The translations under genes and the position numbers were made by a program. DNA of 64,000 nucleotides from Blastococcus aurantiacus (GTDB taxonomy: Bacteria; Actinomycetota; Actinomycetes; Mycobacteriales; Geodermatophilaceae), in NCBI RefSeq assembly GCF_900102425.1, contig NZ_FNBT01000006.1, positions 1 through 64,000 of the forward strand. The letters are read 5' to 3'. The notes under the pieces were generated by a model. That model was given only the letters and a program-made list of their open reading frames with translations, was not told the origin of the DNA and did no database searches. Position 1 is the stretch's first letter. Every line of letters starts with the position of its first letter. Below are positions 31,977 through 41,027 of this stretch, one piece after another.

Positions 31977-33641
31977 TCACTCCCCGGTGCGGGACGTCGG
32001 TTTCGCACGGCGGACGACGAACGGGCCGATCGCCAGCAGGTCGACCGGAGCGGAGCCGAAGCACTCCAGCGCGTCCCGCGGGTCGTCCACCATCGGCCGG
32101 CCCGCGGTGTTGAGGCTGGTGTTGACGACGACCGGGATCCCGGTGCGCCGCTCGAAGGCCGAGATCATCCGGTGCACCAGGGGCTGCCTGTCGGGATCGA
32201 TCGTCTGGATCCGCGCCGTCCCGTCGACGTGGGTGACCGTCGGGATGCGGTCGCGCCACTCCTCGGCGACGTCGTGCACGAAGAGCATGTACGGGGAGGG
32301 GATGGGGCCCCGGCTGAAGATCTCCGGGGCCTTCTCCAGCAGCACCATGGGCGCCACGGGACGGAACTGCTCGCGGCCCTTCACGTTGTTCATCCGCTCG
32401 AGGTTGGCCTCGTGGCCCGGGTGGGCGAGCAGCGAGCGGTGCCCCAGCGCGCGCGGGCCGTACTCGCTGCGGCCCTGGAACCAGGCGACGATGCCGTTGT
32501 CGGCGAGCACCTCCGCGACCGCCTCGGCGACGTCGTCGGGGCGCTCGTAGTCGATGGCGGCCGTCTGCAGCACCTGCTCGATCTCGTCGTCGCTCCAGCC
32601 GCGCCCGAGGGCCGCGCCCGGCATCGGCTGGGTGTCCTCGCCGAGCTCGCGGGCGACGTGGAGGGCGGCGCCCAGGGCGGTGCCGGCGTCGCCGGCGGCG
32701 GGCTGCACCCAGACCTGCTCGAACGGGCTCTCGGCCAGGATGCGGGTGTTGGCCACGCAGTTGAGCGCGGTGCCGCCGGCCAGGGTGAGCGTCTTCTCGC
32801 CGGTCTGCGCGTGCACCCAGCGGGCGAGGTCGACCAGCACCTCCTCCAGGCGCGTCTGGATGCTCGCGGCGAGGTCGGCGTGCGCCTCGGTCCACTGGTC
32901 GCCCTTGCCCAGCCGGGGGGCGAACTCGGTGAAGTCGATCTTCTCGGTGCGGAAGCCGCCGTCGTCCGTGGCGCGGATGAGCTCGGACAGCGCGCCGGTG
33001 AAGCGCGGCTTGCCGTAGGAGGCCATCGCCATGACCTTGAACTCGTCGGAGCTGCGCAGGAAGCCGAGGTGGTCGGTGAGCTCCTCGTACATGAGGCCGA
33101 GGGAGTGCGGGAGCGCCTGGCCGGCCAGGATCTCCAGCTGCCCGTCGACGTAGCGCCCGGCCAGGTGGCTGTGCGCCTCGCCGCGGCCGTCGAGCACGAG
33201 GACGGCGTTGTCGCGCCGGCCCGCGTGGTCCGGCGCGGCGAGCCCGGCCGACGCCGCGTGCGCGACGTGGTGCTTCACGAACCGGACCTTGGCCGGGTCG
33301 AGCCCCGGCAGCGCGTGCGCGAGGAAGTCCGGCGCCATCTCGGCGTACTTCTTCCGCATGGTGTCGCCGTCGTCGAACAGGCCGGTGTCCTCGGGCGTCG
33401 TCATCAGCCCGGGGTCGAAGGAGTAGGCGACCGCGTCGAGCTCCTCGGGACGGATGCCGGCCTCCGCGAGGCACCAGGCAGCGGACAGCTCGGGCAGCTC
33501 CCACGCGCTCCACGGCAGGGGGCGCTTGCCGTGCTTGCGCCGGCTGAACCGCTCCTCCTCCGCGGCGGCCACGACCTTCCCGTCGACGATCAGGGCCGCC
33601 GCCGGGTCGTGGTAGATCGCGTTGATGCCGAGGACCTTCAC
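31977..33641 (-). CDS. Carbamoyltransferase (NodU/TobZ/CmcH family)
   Basis: The 554-aa protein transfers a carbamoyl group from carbamoyl phosphate (via carbamoyl-adenylate) to a hydroxyl, as in Nod factor, tobramycin or cephamycin decoration. The N-terminal Kae1-like domain shows MKVLGINAIYHDPAAALIVDGKVVAAAEEERFSRRKH, KHHVAHAASAG and SLGLMYEELTDHLGFL, GGTALNCVANTRI. The C-terminal YrdC-like domain has GRSEYGPRALGHRSLL and NTSLNTAGRPMVDDP. No glycosyltransferase or antibiotic gene is nearby, so the acceptor is unknown. The GTG start follows AGGAGAAGGAG. A short palindrome lies between it and recQ. Confidence 0.93.
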   Translation of the reverse strand: MKVLGINAIYHDPAAALIVDGKVVAAAEEERFSRRKHGKRPLPWSAWELPELSAAWCLAEAGIRPEELDAVAYSFDPGLMTTPEDTGLFDDGDTMRKKYAEMAPDFLAHALPGLDPAKVRFVKHHVAHAASAGLAAPDHAGRRDNAVLVLDGRGEAHSHLAGRYVDGQLEILAGQALPHSLGLMYEELTDHLGFLRSSDEFKVMAMASYGKPRFTGALSELIRATDDGGFRTEKIDFTEFAPRLGKGDQWTEAHADLAASIQTRLEEVLVDLARWVHAQTGEKTLTLAGGTALNCVANTRILAESPFEQVWVQPAAGDAGTALGAALHVARELGEDTQPMPGAALGRGWSDDEIEQVLQTAAIDYERPDDVAEAVAEVLADNGIVAWFQGRSEYGPRALGHRSLLAHPGHEANLERMNNVKGREQFRPVAPMVLLEKAPEIFSRGPIPSPYMLFVHDVAEEWRDRIPTVTHVDGTARIQTIDPDRQPLVHRMISAFERRTGIPVVVNTSLNTAGRPMVDDPRDALECFGSAPVDLLAIGPFVVRRAKPTSRTGE

Positions 33642-33716
33642 GTGCGCACTCCTTCTCCTGGGTCGCGGCCCGTCTGCTCCAGGCGCCGACCCGCCGTCGT
33701 GCTGATGATCAAGGCC

Positions 33717-33731
33717 GCGGACGACGTCCGC
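33717..33731 (-). terminator. Short hairpin after recQ
   Basis: GCGGAC-GAC-GTCCGC, a 6-bp perfect stem starting 13 nt after the recQ stop on the minus strand. It may reduce read-through into the carbamoyltransferase gene; being short, it is uncertain. Confidence 0.3.
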
Positions 33732-33744
33732 AGCTCGAAACGGC

Positions 33745-35484
33745 TCAGCCGCGGATCCGCAGCAGGTCGTTGGCGACGACGGCGGCCAGCGCGAGGGTCT
33801 TGTAGCCGACCTCGTCGAACAGCACGGTGATCCGGTCGTCCTCGACGCGCATGACCACGCCGTTGCCCCACTCGCTGTGCTCGACGGGTGTCTCCGCGGG
33901 GAACGGGACGTCGTAGTCGTCGGCCCCGGGGTGCTCGAGGGCGGCCCCGCTGGAGCAGTTGTCGCAGTTGCCGCACGGCTCGTCCAGCTGCTCCCCGAAA
34001 TAGCCGAGCAGGAACTGGCGACGGCACTCGGTGGTCTCGGCGTAGCCCCGCATCATCTCGACGCGGCTCTGGTCGACCTTCTCCCGCTGCTCGGCCAGTT
34101 CGCGGGCGGCCGCAGCCGCCTCGCCGGGACTGGGTGCGCCCTCCGCGGGGTGCGCGGCGCCGTCCTCGTCGACGACGACGGCCTCGACCTGCTCGAGGAG
34201 GTTGAGGTCGCGGACCAGCGGGCTGGCGGCGCGGCCGGTCTCCTCGCGCAGGGTCTTGACGTCCACCCCGTCCTCGAGGCCGGCGGCGGGCGCGGCGGCC
34301 ACCAGCCCGGCCACCTGCTGCAGCTCCTCCTCGGCCGGGGTGCCGGCGGCGAAGAAGCGGCGCAGCCCCAGGTCCTCCTGCCGGTAGACGAGCACTGCCA
34401 GCGCCGGTTCGCCGTCGCGGCCGGCCCGCCCGATCTCCTGGTAGTAGCTGTCCACCGAGTCGGCGGGCTCGGCGTGGATGACGAAGCGGGTACCCGGCTT
34501 GTCGATGCCCATGCCGAAGGCGGTGGTGGCGACGACGACGTCGAGCTCGTCGTCCATCCACGCCCGCTGGGTGTCCTCGCGGTCGCTCTTGCTGAGGCCC
34601 GCGTGGTAGTGACCGGCCCGCAGCCCGCGCCCCCGCAGCTCCGCGGCGATGCTCTCGGTGCCCTTGCGGGTGGCGCTGTAGACGATGCCCGGGCCGCGCC
34701 CCTCGCCGATCTCCGCCAGCACCCGGTCGAGCACTCCGAGCTCCTTGCCGCGGGCGTCGGCGTGGTGGTCGACCTCGAGGCGAATCTCGGGGCGGTCGAA
34801 GCCGGCGACCACGATGGCCGGGTCGGTCATGCCGAGCTGCTCGACGATCTCCGCGCGGACCGGCGGGGCGGCCGTGGCCGTGAGGGCCAGCACCGTGGGG
34901 GAGCCCAGCTGCTCGATCGCGTTGCCCAGCCGCAGGTAGTCGGGGCGGAAATCGTGTCCCCAGGCCGAGACGCAGTGCGCCTCGTCGACGACGAACAGCG
35001 CCGGGCGCGCGGCGGCCAGGGCGTCGACGACGTCGGGCTTGGCCAGCTGCTCGGGGGCGAGGAAGAGGAAGCGGACCGTTCCGTCACCCATGCCCTCGAG
35101 GGCCTCGCGCTGGTCGCCGGCGGAGAGCGTTGAGTTCAGCTGGGCGGCGCGCCCGGCCTCCTCCTCGAGCTCGGTGAGCCGCAGCACCTGGTCGCGCTGC
35201 AGGGCGATCAGCGGCGAGACCACCACGACGGGGCCGTCGAGCAGCTGCCCGGCGACCTGGTAGATGGCCGTCTTGCCGGCGCCGGAGGGCAGCACCGCGA
35301 GGGTGTCCCGGCCGCCGACCACCGCCTGCATGGCTTCTTCCTGCCCGGGGCGGAAGGTCTCGTAGCCGAGGACCTCGCGGGCGATCCGGCGGATGCGGCG
35401 GGTGCGGACGGACGCGGTCGCGCCTGCCGGGTTCTCGTCGGTGGGGTCGTCGTCGGGGAGGGTTTCGGCAGAGGCGCGCGGCAC
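33745..35484 (-). CDS. recQ: RecQ-family ATP-dependent DNA helicase
   Basis: The 579-aa helicase unwinds recombination and replication intermediates. Motifs: FRPGQEEAM (motif 0), Walker A PSGAGKT, DEAH ([19 protein letters not shown]), TATA(A), [30 protein letters not shown] and [11 protein letters not shown]. The zinc-binding region follows ([25 protein letters not shown]). The HRDC domain is absent; instead the C-terminus has [29 protein letters not shown], a small SH3-like DUF3553-type module. GTG 35484 follows GGAGAGGAAG with good spacing; a TTG 11 codons earlier lacks a ribosome site. Confidence 0.93.
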   Translation of the reverse strand: MPRASAETLPDDDPTDENPAGATASVRTRRIRRIAREVLGYETFRPGQEEAMQAVVGGRDTLAVLPSGAGKTAIYQVAGQLLDGPVVVVSPLIALQRDQVLRLTELEEEAGRAAQLNSTLSAGDQREALEGMGDGTVRFLFLAPEQLAKPDVVDALAAARPALFVVDEAHCVSAWGHDFRPDYLRLGNAIEQLGSPTVLALTATAAPPVRAEIVEQLGMTDPAIVVAGFDRPEIRLEVDHHADARGKELGVLDRVLAEIGEGRGPGIVYSATRKGTESIAAELRGRGLRAGHYHAGLSKSDREDTQRAWMDDELDVVVATTAFGMGIDKPGTRFVIHAEPADSVDSYYQEIGRAGRDGEPALAVLVYRQEDLGLRRFFAAGTPAEEELQQVAGLVAAAPAAGLEDGVDVKTLREETGRAASPLVRDLNLLEQVEAVVVDEDGAAHPAEGAPSPGEAAAAARELAEQREKVDQSRVEMMRGYAETTECRRQFLLGYFGEQLDEPCGNCDNCSSGAALEHPGADDYDVPFPAETPVEHSEWGNGVVMRVEDDRITVLFDEVGYKTLALAAVVANDLLRIRG

Positions 35485-35577
35485 CGGCTTCCTCTCCCCT
35501 GGGCGAGAGATCGACAAACCGCGCCGGGCCTCACCCGGAACCGGTACGGCGAATTCACCGTTCCTGACCGGCGCGGA

Positions 35578-36804
35578 TCAGGTCAGCGGCGAGCGGCGCG
35601 GGCCGACGTCGGCGCGTTCGGCAGCGGTCTGGCCGGCGTGCCAGCCGCCGGCGTCCACCGAGGCGCGGCTGCGGCTGGTCCGGAGCTTCGGGAACAGCTC
35701 GGCGACCGCGGCGTCGACGGCCTCCCGCCTCGACCGGAGCACCGGCCGCAGGTCCACCGCGCGCTCGGCCGCAGCCTCGGCGGTGGCGCGCCGGCGCGCG
35801 TCCTGCAACCGCTCGCCGATGCGGTGCGCGTAGCCGAGCAGGAACGCGCGGCGGAACGTCCGCGGCGACGCGTACCGCCCCGCGTGCTGCTCGGCGGCCG
35901 CCAGCCCCTGCGCGACCTGGAGCAGCAGCGAGGTGAACAGCAGCTCGACCGCGTCGAGGTCGGCCCGCCCGCCGACGACCGTGGCGATGCCCAGCCCCTG
36001 GTAGAAGACCAGCCGCACGTCGTTGGCCTCCGCGACCACCCCCAGGAGCTGCACCTTCGCCCGCACGTAGGGGTCCGCGACGTGTACCCGCCGGGTCTCG
36101 ACGTCACCGGGGGACAGGTCGCCATGCAGGACCGCCGCATCGACCGCGTGCCGCGTCATCAGCTCCTGGGCCTTGGCGGTCAGTGCCTCGGCCTCCTCGG
36201 CGAACTCGGTGGACTCGGCCTTGGCCAGCAGTCCGCGGATGACCCGCAGCGCCCGGTCGTCGCCACCGGTGACCGGCCCGTCGGCACGCCGCCGGGCGGC
36301 GCCCCAGCGCGACGGCGGCGGCACGAGCAGCTCGATCCGTGCGGTGCTGCGCAACGTCCCGAGCAGCTGCAGCGCGATGCGCCACGACTCGGCCGGCGAG
36401 CGGCGCTCCGTCCGTTGCCAGGCGGCCACCACTGCGCCGTCCTCCGTCGGCGCCCCGCCGAGCGCGCCGAGCTCGCGCAGCTGGTCGACCCAGGTGTCCG
36501 GCGCCCGCTCGACGGCCGATGTCCGGCGGGTGTGCTCGGCGATCAGCGCGAGGGCGAGCGGCACCGACCCGGCGGTCGCCTTCCGGCGGGCCACGTGCGC
36601 AACGTCGGCCGGCTGCCAGCCGCGCTCCCACGTCCCGTCCAGCGCATCGAGCAGGGTCTGCGTGACCAGGCCGTCGGCGTCGAGGTCGACGCCGTGCGCC
36701 ACCAGCGCGGTGGCTGTCTCTGCCGCGACCTCGGCGTCGGTGAGCAGGGCGGCCCGGTGCTGGAGGAGGTCCCGGAGCCAGGCGTCGTCGATCACGTCGG
36801 GCAT
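35578..36804 (-). CDS. DUF2786 domain protein
   Basis: The 408-aa protein carries in its middle RVIRGLLAKAESTEFAEEAEALTAKAQELMTRHAVDAA, the DUF2786 signature, also found near SprT-like and phage proteins and of unknown function. The N-terminal 170 residues are helical. The C-terminal part (TFRRAFLLGYAHRIGERLQDARRR) is typical of the actinobacterial members. I chose ATG 36804 because GGAGGGGGC lies directly upstream; the frame opens 8 codons earlier. It is divergent from the HTH-TOBE gene. Confidence 0.85.
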   Translation of the reverse strand: MPDVIDDAWLRDLLQHRAALLTDAEVAAETATALVAHGVDLDADGLVTQTLLDALDGTWERGWQPADVAHVARRKATAGSVPLALALIAEHTRRTSAVERAPDTWVDQLRELGALGGAPTEDGAVVAAWQRTERRSPAESWRIALQLLGTLRSTARIELLVPPPSRWGAARRRADGPVTGGDDRALRVIRGLLAKAESTEFAEEAEALTAKAQELMTRHAVDAAVLHGDLSPGDVETRRVHVADPYVRAKVQLLGVVAEANDVRLVFYQGLGIATVVGGRADLDAVELLFTSLLLQVAQGLAAAEQHAGRYASPRTFRRAFLLGYAHRIGERLQDARRRATAEAAAERAVDLRPVLRSRREAVDAAVAELFPKLRTSRSRASVDAGGWHAGQTAAERADVGPRRSPLT

Positions 36805-36884
36805 GCTGCCCCCTCCTGCCGACGTCACCGGAGCCCGGCTGTGGACGGCGGGGCGTCGTCCACAGGCGGGGCTAGGGTCGGCCC

Positions 36885-37280
36885 GTGGCCGCCCCGTACC
36901 GCATCGCCGAGGCGGCGGCGCTGCTCGGCGTCAGCGACGACACGGTGCGCCGCTGGATCGACAGCGGGCGCCTGCCGGCCTCCCGCGACGGCGGCGGACC
37001 GGCCGTGGTCGACGGCGCCGACCTCGCCCGCGTCGCCACCGAGCTGCACGAGCCGCCGGCGCCGGGCACCACCCGCTCGTCCTCGGCGCGCAACCGGCTG
37101 ACCGGCATCGTCACCCGGGTCGTGCGCGACACCGTGATGGCGCAGGTGGAGATCCAGGCCGGCCCTTTCCGCGTCGTCTCCCTCATGTCGCGGGAGGCCG
37201 CGGACGAGCTCGGGCTCGAGGTGGGCGTACGGGCCGTCGCGACGGTCAAGGCCACGCAGGTCAGCGTCGACGTCCCCTGA
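36885..37280 (+). CDS. HTH-TOBE protein, likely molybdate-responsive regulator
   Basis: The 131-aa protein joins a MerR/excisionase-type helix-turn-helix (RIAEAAALLGVSDDTVRRWIDSGRLPA, residues 5-31) to a TOBE/Mop-type molybdate-binding domain (SSARNRLTGIVTRVVRDTVMAQVEIQAGPFRVVSLMSREAADELGLEVGVRAVATVKATQV). This is an alternative layout to ModE. It lies immediately before modABC, so control of molybdate uptake by intracellular molybdate is the natural inference. TAGGGT ends 6 nt before GTG 36885. Confidence 0.85.
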   Translation: MAAPYRIAEAAALLGVSDDTVRRWIDSGRLPASRDGGGPAVVDGADLARVATELHEPPAPGTTRSSSARNRLTGIVTRVVRDTVMAQVEIQAGPFRVVSLMSREAADELGLEVGVRAVATVKATQVSVDVP

Positions 37281-37319
37281 TCCCGTGACGGATCCGTGTC
37301 TGCGGATCGGTGGAGCGGC

Positions 37320-37325
37320 TAGGGT
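37320..37325 (+). promoter_or_regulatory. -10 hexamer of the modABC operon
   Basis: TAGGGT ends 7 nt before the modA GTG, implying a leaderless mod transcript with its own promoter separate from the HTH-TOBE gene that ends 40 nt upstream of the hexamer. Confidence 0.6.
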
Positions 37326-37332
37326 TCCGCCC

Positions 37333-38112
37333 GTGCGGACGACGCGACTTGTGGTCGGTGCCGTGCTCGCGGTCAGCATGCTGGCCGGCTGCGGGTCCTC
37401 GGGCGACGACGTCGCCGGGGACGGCGGGGAGCTCGGCGGCACGCTCACCGTGTTCGCGGCCGCCTCGCTCACCGACGTCTTCACCGAGCTCGGGGACCGT
37501 CTGATGGGAGAGAACCCCTCGCTCGAGGTGAGGTTCACCTTCGCCGGCAGCTCGGCGCTGGCCACGCAGATCGTCCAGGGTGCGCCCGCGGACCTGTTCG
37601 CCTCGGCCAACTCCCAGCAGATGGCCGTGGTCACCGATGCCGGGCTCGAGGCCGCCGATCCCGAGGTGTTCACCGGGAACGTGCTGGAGATCGCCGTGCC
37701 GGCCGACAACCCCGGGGGCGTGACCGGCCTCGCGGACTTCGCCGACTCCGACCTCGTCCTCGCGGTCTGCGCGGCCGCCGTCCCGTGCGGCGCCGCGGCG
37801 GACCAGGTCTTCGAGGCAGCGGGCGTCACCCCGGTGCCCGACACCGAGGAGGAGGACGTCCGGGCCGCGCTCACCAAGGTGCAGCTCGGCGAGGTGGACG
37901 CCGCCCTGGTCTACGCGTCCGACGTGCGCAGCGCCGGCTCCGACGTCGAGGGCATCCCCTTTCCGGAGGCGGAGGAGGCGGTCAACGACTACCTGCTCTG
38001 CGTCCTCGAGGATGCGCCGAACCTCGCGGCGGCGCGGGCCTTCGCCGAGCTGGTCCTCTCCGACGAGGGGCAGCGGGCGCTGGTCGACGCAGGCTTCCGG
38101 CCGGCCTCGTGA
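37333..38112 (+). CDS. modA: Molybdate ABC transporter substrate-binding lipoprotein ModA
   Basis: The 259-aa protein captures molybdate outside the membrane. It has a lipoprotein signal (RLVVGAVLAVSMLAGC, lipobox LAGC with acylated Cys near 19) and the ModA core: LTVFAAASLTDVFTELGD, FTFAGSSALATQIVQGAPADLFASAN, and DAALVYASDVRSA. Ser and Val/Ala positions for oxyanion binding are in place. The modB start overlaps its stop (GTGA). Confidence 0.95.
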   Translation: MRTTRLVVGAVLAVSMLAGCGSSGDDVAGDGGELGGTLTVFAAASLTDVFTELGDRLMGENPSLEVRFTFAGSSALATQIVQGAPADLFASANSQQMAVVTDAGLEAADPEVFTGNVLEIAVPADNPGGVTGLADFADSDLVLAVCAAAVPCGAAADQVFEAAGVTPVPDTEEEDVRAALTKVQLGEVDAALVYASDVRSAGSDVEGIPFPEAEEAVNDYLLCVLEDAPNLAAARAFAELVLSDEGQRALVDAGFRPAS

Positions 38113-38909
38113 GGCGCCCGGGCACCGCGCGGGTCCCCGTGCCGCTGGCCGTCCCGGCCGCGCTGGCCGTCGCCTTCCTCGTCCTGCCGCTGGTCGGGCT
38201 GCTGGTGCGTGCGCCGTGGTCGTCGCTGGGAGAGCAGCTCACCGCGCCGGGGGTCGGTCAGGCGCTGCGCCTCAGCCTGCTCTCGGCCACCGCCGCCACC
38301 GCCGTCTCCCTGGTGCTCGGCGTCCCGCTGGCCTGGGTGCTGGCGCGGTCCCGCATCCGCGGTCGCACCGTGCTGCGGGCGCTGGTCACCGTCCCGCTCG
38401 TGCTCCCGCCCGTCGTCGGCGGCGTCGCGCTGTTCCTCGTGCTCGGCCGGCAGGGCATCGTGGGCTCCTGGCTGGACGACGCCTTCGGCATCACCATCCC
38501 GTTCACGACGGCCGCCGTCGTCATCGCCCAGACCTTCGTCGCCATGCCGTTCCTCGTGGTCAGCGTCGAGGGCGCGCTGCGGGCCGCCGACGCCCGGTTC
38601 GAGGACGTCGCCGCGACGCTGGGCGCCGACCGGTGGACGACCTTCCGCCGAGTCACGCTGCCGATGGTGGCGCCGGGGGTCGCCGCCGGGGCGGTGCTCT
38701 GCTGGGCCCGGGCGCTGGGCGAGTTCGGGGCCACGATCACCTTCGCCGGCAATTTCCCGGGGACGACGCAGACGATGCCGACGGCCGTGTACCTGGCGCT
38801 GCAGAGCGAGCCCGAGGCCGCCGTCGTCCTCTCGCTGGTGCTGCTGGCGGTCTCGCTCGCCACGCTCCTGCTGCTGCGCGACCGCTGGCTGGGCCGGGCC
38901 ACGCCGTGA
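38109..38909 (+). CDS. modB: Molybdate ABC transporter permease ModB
   Basis: The 266-aa protein has about six membrane helices and the cytoplasmic EAA loop (EDVAATLGADRWTTFRRVTLPM) that couples to ModC. VPLVLPPVVGGVALFLVLGRQG and ALGEFGATITFAGNFPGTTQTMPTAVY are ModB/CysT-type signatures. Start and stop overlap modA and modC. Confidence 0.95.
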   Translation: MRRPGTARVPVPLAVPAALAVAFLVLPLVGLLVRAPWSSLGEQLTAPGVGQALRLSLLSATAATAVSLVLGVPLAWVLARSRIRGRTVLRALVTVPLVLPPVVGGVALFLVLGRQGIVGSWLDDAFGITIPFTTAAVVIAQTFVAMPFLVVSVEGALRAADARFEDVAATLGADRWTTFRRVTLPMVAPGVAAGAVLCWARALGEFGATITFAGNFPGTTQTMPTAVYLALQSEPEAAVVLSLVLLAVSLATLLLLRDRWLGRATP

Positions 38910-39952
38910 GCCTCTCCGCGCAGGTGGCGGTGCAGCGCGGATCGCTGGCCCTCGACGTCGACGTCGACGTGGCCGACGGCGAGGTGCTCGCCGTCCTCGG
39001 GCCCAACGGCGCCGGGAAGTCGACCCTGCTGCGCGTGCTGGCCGGGCTGCTGCGGGCCGACGCGGGCCGGGTGACCGTCGACGGCGAGGTCTGGGACGGC
39101 GGGAACGCGTTCCTGCCACCGCACCGCCGCCGGCTGGGCATGGTGTTCCAGGACGCCCTGCTGTTCCCCCACCTCACCGTCGCGGACAACGTCGCCTTCG
39201 GGCTGCGCACCCGCGGCGAGCGGCGGACGGCGGCGCGCGCAGCCGCCGACGGCTGGCTGACCCGGGTCGGGCTGGACGGGCTGGGCGGACGGCGCCCGGC
39301 CGAGCTCTCCGGCGGTCAGGCGCAGCGCGCGGCGCTGGCCCGGGCGCTGGTGGGCGAGCCCGCGCTGCTGCTGCTCGACGAGCCCCTGTCGGCGCTGGAC
39401 GCGCGCACCCGCCTCACCGTCCGGGCCGAGCTGCGCCGGCACCTGGCCGACTTCGGGGGCAGCGCGGTGCTGGTCACGCACGACCCGGTGGACGCGATGG
39501 CGCTGGCCGACAGCGTCGTCGTCGTCGAGGAGGGGCGCGTCGTGCAGGCCGGGACACCCACGGAGGTTGGGCGGCGCCCCCGCACCGACTACGTGGCCCG
39601 GCTGGTCGGTCTCTCCCTGCTCCCGGGCACCGGCGCGGGCCGGACGGTGCGGCTGGACGGCGGGGGAGAGGTGGCGGTCGCCGAGGAGGTCTCCGGGCCG
39701 GTGTTCGCGGCGGTGCGCCCGGAGTCGGTCGCGCTGTACCTGGCCCGCCCCGAGGGCAGCCCGCGCAACGTCTGGCCCTCGCGGCTGGCCGGCGCGGTGC
39801 CGCACGGGACGACCGTGCGCTGCGAGCTGATCGGCGCGGTGCCACTGGTCGCCGACGTGACCGCGACCGCCTTCGCCGAGCTGGGCCTGGCGCCCGGGGC
39901 GGAGGTGTGGGCGGCGGTGAAGGCCTCCGAGGTCGCCGTCTACGCCCGCTGA
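38906..39952 (+). CDS. modC: Molybdate ABC transporter ATPase ModC with C-terminal TOBE
   Basis: The 348-aa ATPase drives molybdate import: Walker A GPNGAGKST, Q-loop MVFQDALLFPHLT, signature LSGGQAQR, Walker B LLLLDEPLSALD and switch His in VTHDP. After about residue 240 comes a TOBE-like regulatory domain (FAAVRPESVALYLARPEGSPRNVWPSRL, EVWAAVKASEVAVYAR), as in typical ModC. A strong hairpin follows the stop. Confidence 0.95.
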   Translation: MSLSAQVAVQRGSLALDVDVDVADGEVLAVLGPNGAGKSTLLRVLAGLLRADAGRVTVDGEVWDGGNAFLPPHRRRLGMVFQDALLFPHLTVADNVAFGLRTRGERRTAARAAADGWLTRVGLDGLGGRRPAELSGGQAQRAALARALVGEPALLLLDEPLSALDARTRLTVRAELRRHLADFGGSAVLVTHDPVDAMALADSVVVVEEGRVVQAGTPTEVGRRPRTDYVARLVGLSLLPGTGAGRTVRLDGGGEVAVAEEVSGPVFAAVRPESVALYLARPEGSPRNVWPSRLAGAVPHGTTVRCELIGAVPLVADVTATAFAELGLAPGAEVWAAVKASEVAVYAR

Positions 39953-39984
39953 CCCAGGGCCACGATGGCCATCCTGGCCCTGGG
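39953..39984 (+). terminator. Terminator or attenuator after modC
   Basis: CCCAGGGCCA (39953-39962) pairs perfectly with TGGCCCTGGG (39975-39984), and the loop holds a further palindrome GATGGCCATC. It begins directly after the modC stop. The 3' arm ends 11 nt before the next ATG, so it also borders the ribosome site of the downstream gene and could limit read-through. Confidence 0.65.
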
Positions 39985-39995
39985 AGGGTGGGGGG

Positions 39996-40586
39996 ATGAC
40001 CTGCGCCGCCGTCGTCCTCGCCGCCGGGGGCGGCCGTCGCTACGGGATGCCCAAGGCGCTGGTCGAGTACGAGGGCAGCCTGCTGGTCGAGCGGGCGGTG
40101 CGGACGGCGCGGGCGGCGTGCGACGTCGTGCTGGTGGTCCTGGGCGCGCAGGCGGTGGACGTGTGGCGCACCGCCGACCTCACCGGAGCGACCGTGCTGG
40201 CCAACGAGGACTGGGAGACCGGCATGGCCTCCTCGCTGCGGACCGGGCTCGACGGCCTGCGTGGCTTCCCCGGAACCGTGGACGCGGCCCTGGTCACGCT
40301 CGTCGACATGCCGGGCATGACGCCCGCCGCGCTGACCGCCGTCGCCGCCCACGCCGCGCCGGACGCGCTCGCCGTGGCCACCTACGACGGCGTCCGCAGC
40401 CATCCGGTGCTGCTGGGCCGCGACCACTGGGCCGGGGTGGCCGGGAGCGCCGTCGGCGACGAGGGGGCCCGTCGCTACCTGGCGGAGCACTCCGCGACCG
40501 GGACGGTCGTCGAGGTCGACTGCACGGGCCTGGCCGATCCGGCCGATCTGGACGTGCCGCCGCCCGGGGTACCTTCGGCGCCGTGA
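39996..40586 (+). CDS. MocA/MobA-like molybdenum cofactor nucleotidyltransferase
   Basis: The 196-aa protein has the nucleotidyltransferase signature AAVVLAAGGGRRYGMPKALVEYEGSLLVER, LANEDWETGMASSLRTGL and the metal-binding TLVDMPGMTP. This is the MocA (MPT cytidylyltransferase) branch, which makes the CMP-linked dinucleotide cofactor used by xanthine oxidase-type enzymes, and the cox genes downstream need that form. MobA is less likely. GGGAGGGTGGGG precedes ATG 39996. It overlaps moaE by 4 nt. Confidence 0.87.
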   Translation: MTCAAVVLAAGGGRRYGMPKALVEYEGSLLVERAVRTARAACDVVLVVLGAQAVDVWRTADLTGATVLANEDWETGMASSLRTGLDGLRGFPGTVDAALVTLVDMPGMTPAALTAVAAHAAPDALAVATYDGVRSHPVLLGRDHWAGVAGSAVGDEGARRYLAEHSATGTVVEVDCTGLADPADLDVPPPGVPSAP

Positions 40587-41008
40587 CCCCAGGGCACCGG
40601 ATGGCCAGAGTCGTCGACGAGCCGCTGTCCGTCGCCGAGCACGAGGACGCCGTGGCGGACAAGGCCGCCGGCGCCGTCGTCAGCTTCGCCGGTGTCGTCC
40701 GCGACCACGACGGCGGCCGCTCGGTCACCGAGCTCGAGTACGTCGGCCATCCCACCGCGGAGCAGGTGCTGGCCGAGCTGGCCGAGGAGTTCGGCGCGCG
40801 CGAGGACGTGCACGCCGTCGCCGTCAGCCACCGGATCGGCCTGCTGGGCATCGGGGACGTCGCGCTGGCGTGCGCGGTCAGCTCGTCCCACCGGGGCGCG
40901 GCGTTCGCCGCCTGCGCCGACCTCGTCGACGAGGTGAAGAAGCGGCTGCCGATCTGGAAGCGGCAGGTCTTCACCGACGGCGAGGAGGAGTGGGTCGCCT
41001 GCCCGTGA
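40583..41008 (+). CDS. moaE: Molybdopterin synthase large subunit MoaE
   Basis: The 141-aa subunit works with MoaD to insert dithiolene sulfur into precursor Z. It shows AGAVVSFAGVVRDHDGGRSVTELEYVGHP, VSHRIGLLGIGDVALACAVSSSHRGAAFAACADLVDEVKKRLPIWKRQVF, including the catalytic Lys residues of KKRLPIWKRQ. GTG 40583 lies 7 nt after TACCTT, so it may have its own leaderless promoter inside the preceding gene. The partner MoaD is encoded at 53420. Confidence 0.95.
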   Translation: MTPGHRMARVVDEPLSVAEHEDAVADKAAGAVVSFAGVVRDHDGGRSVTELEYVGHPTAEQVLAELAEEFGAREDVHAVAVSHRIGLLGIGDVALACAVSSSHRGAAFAACADLVDEVKKRLPIWKRQVFTDGEEEWVACP

Positions 41009-41027
41009 CCGGTGGGATGCTCAGGAC

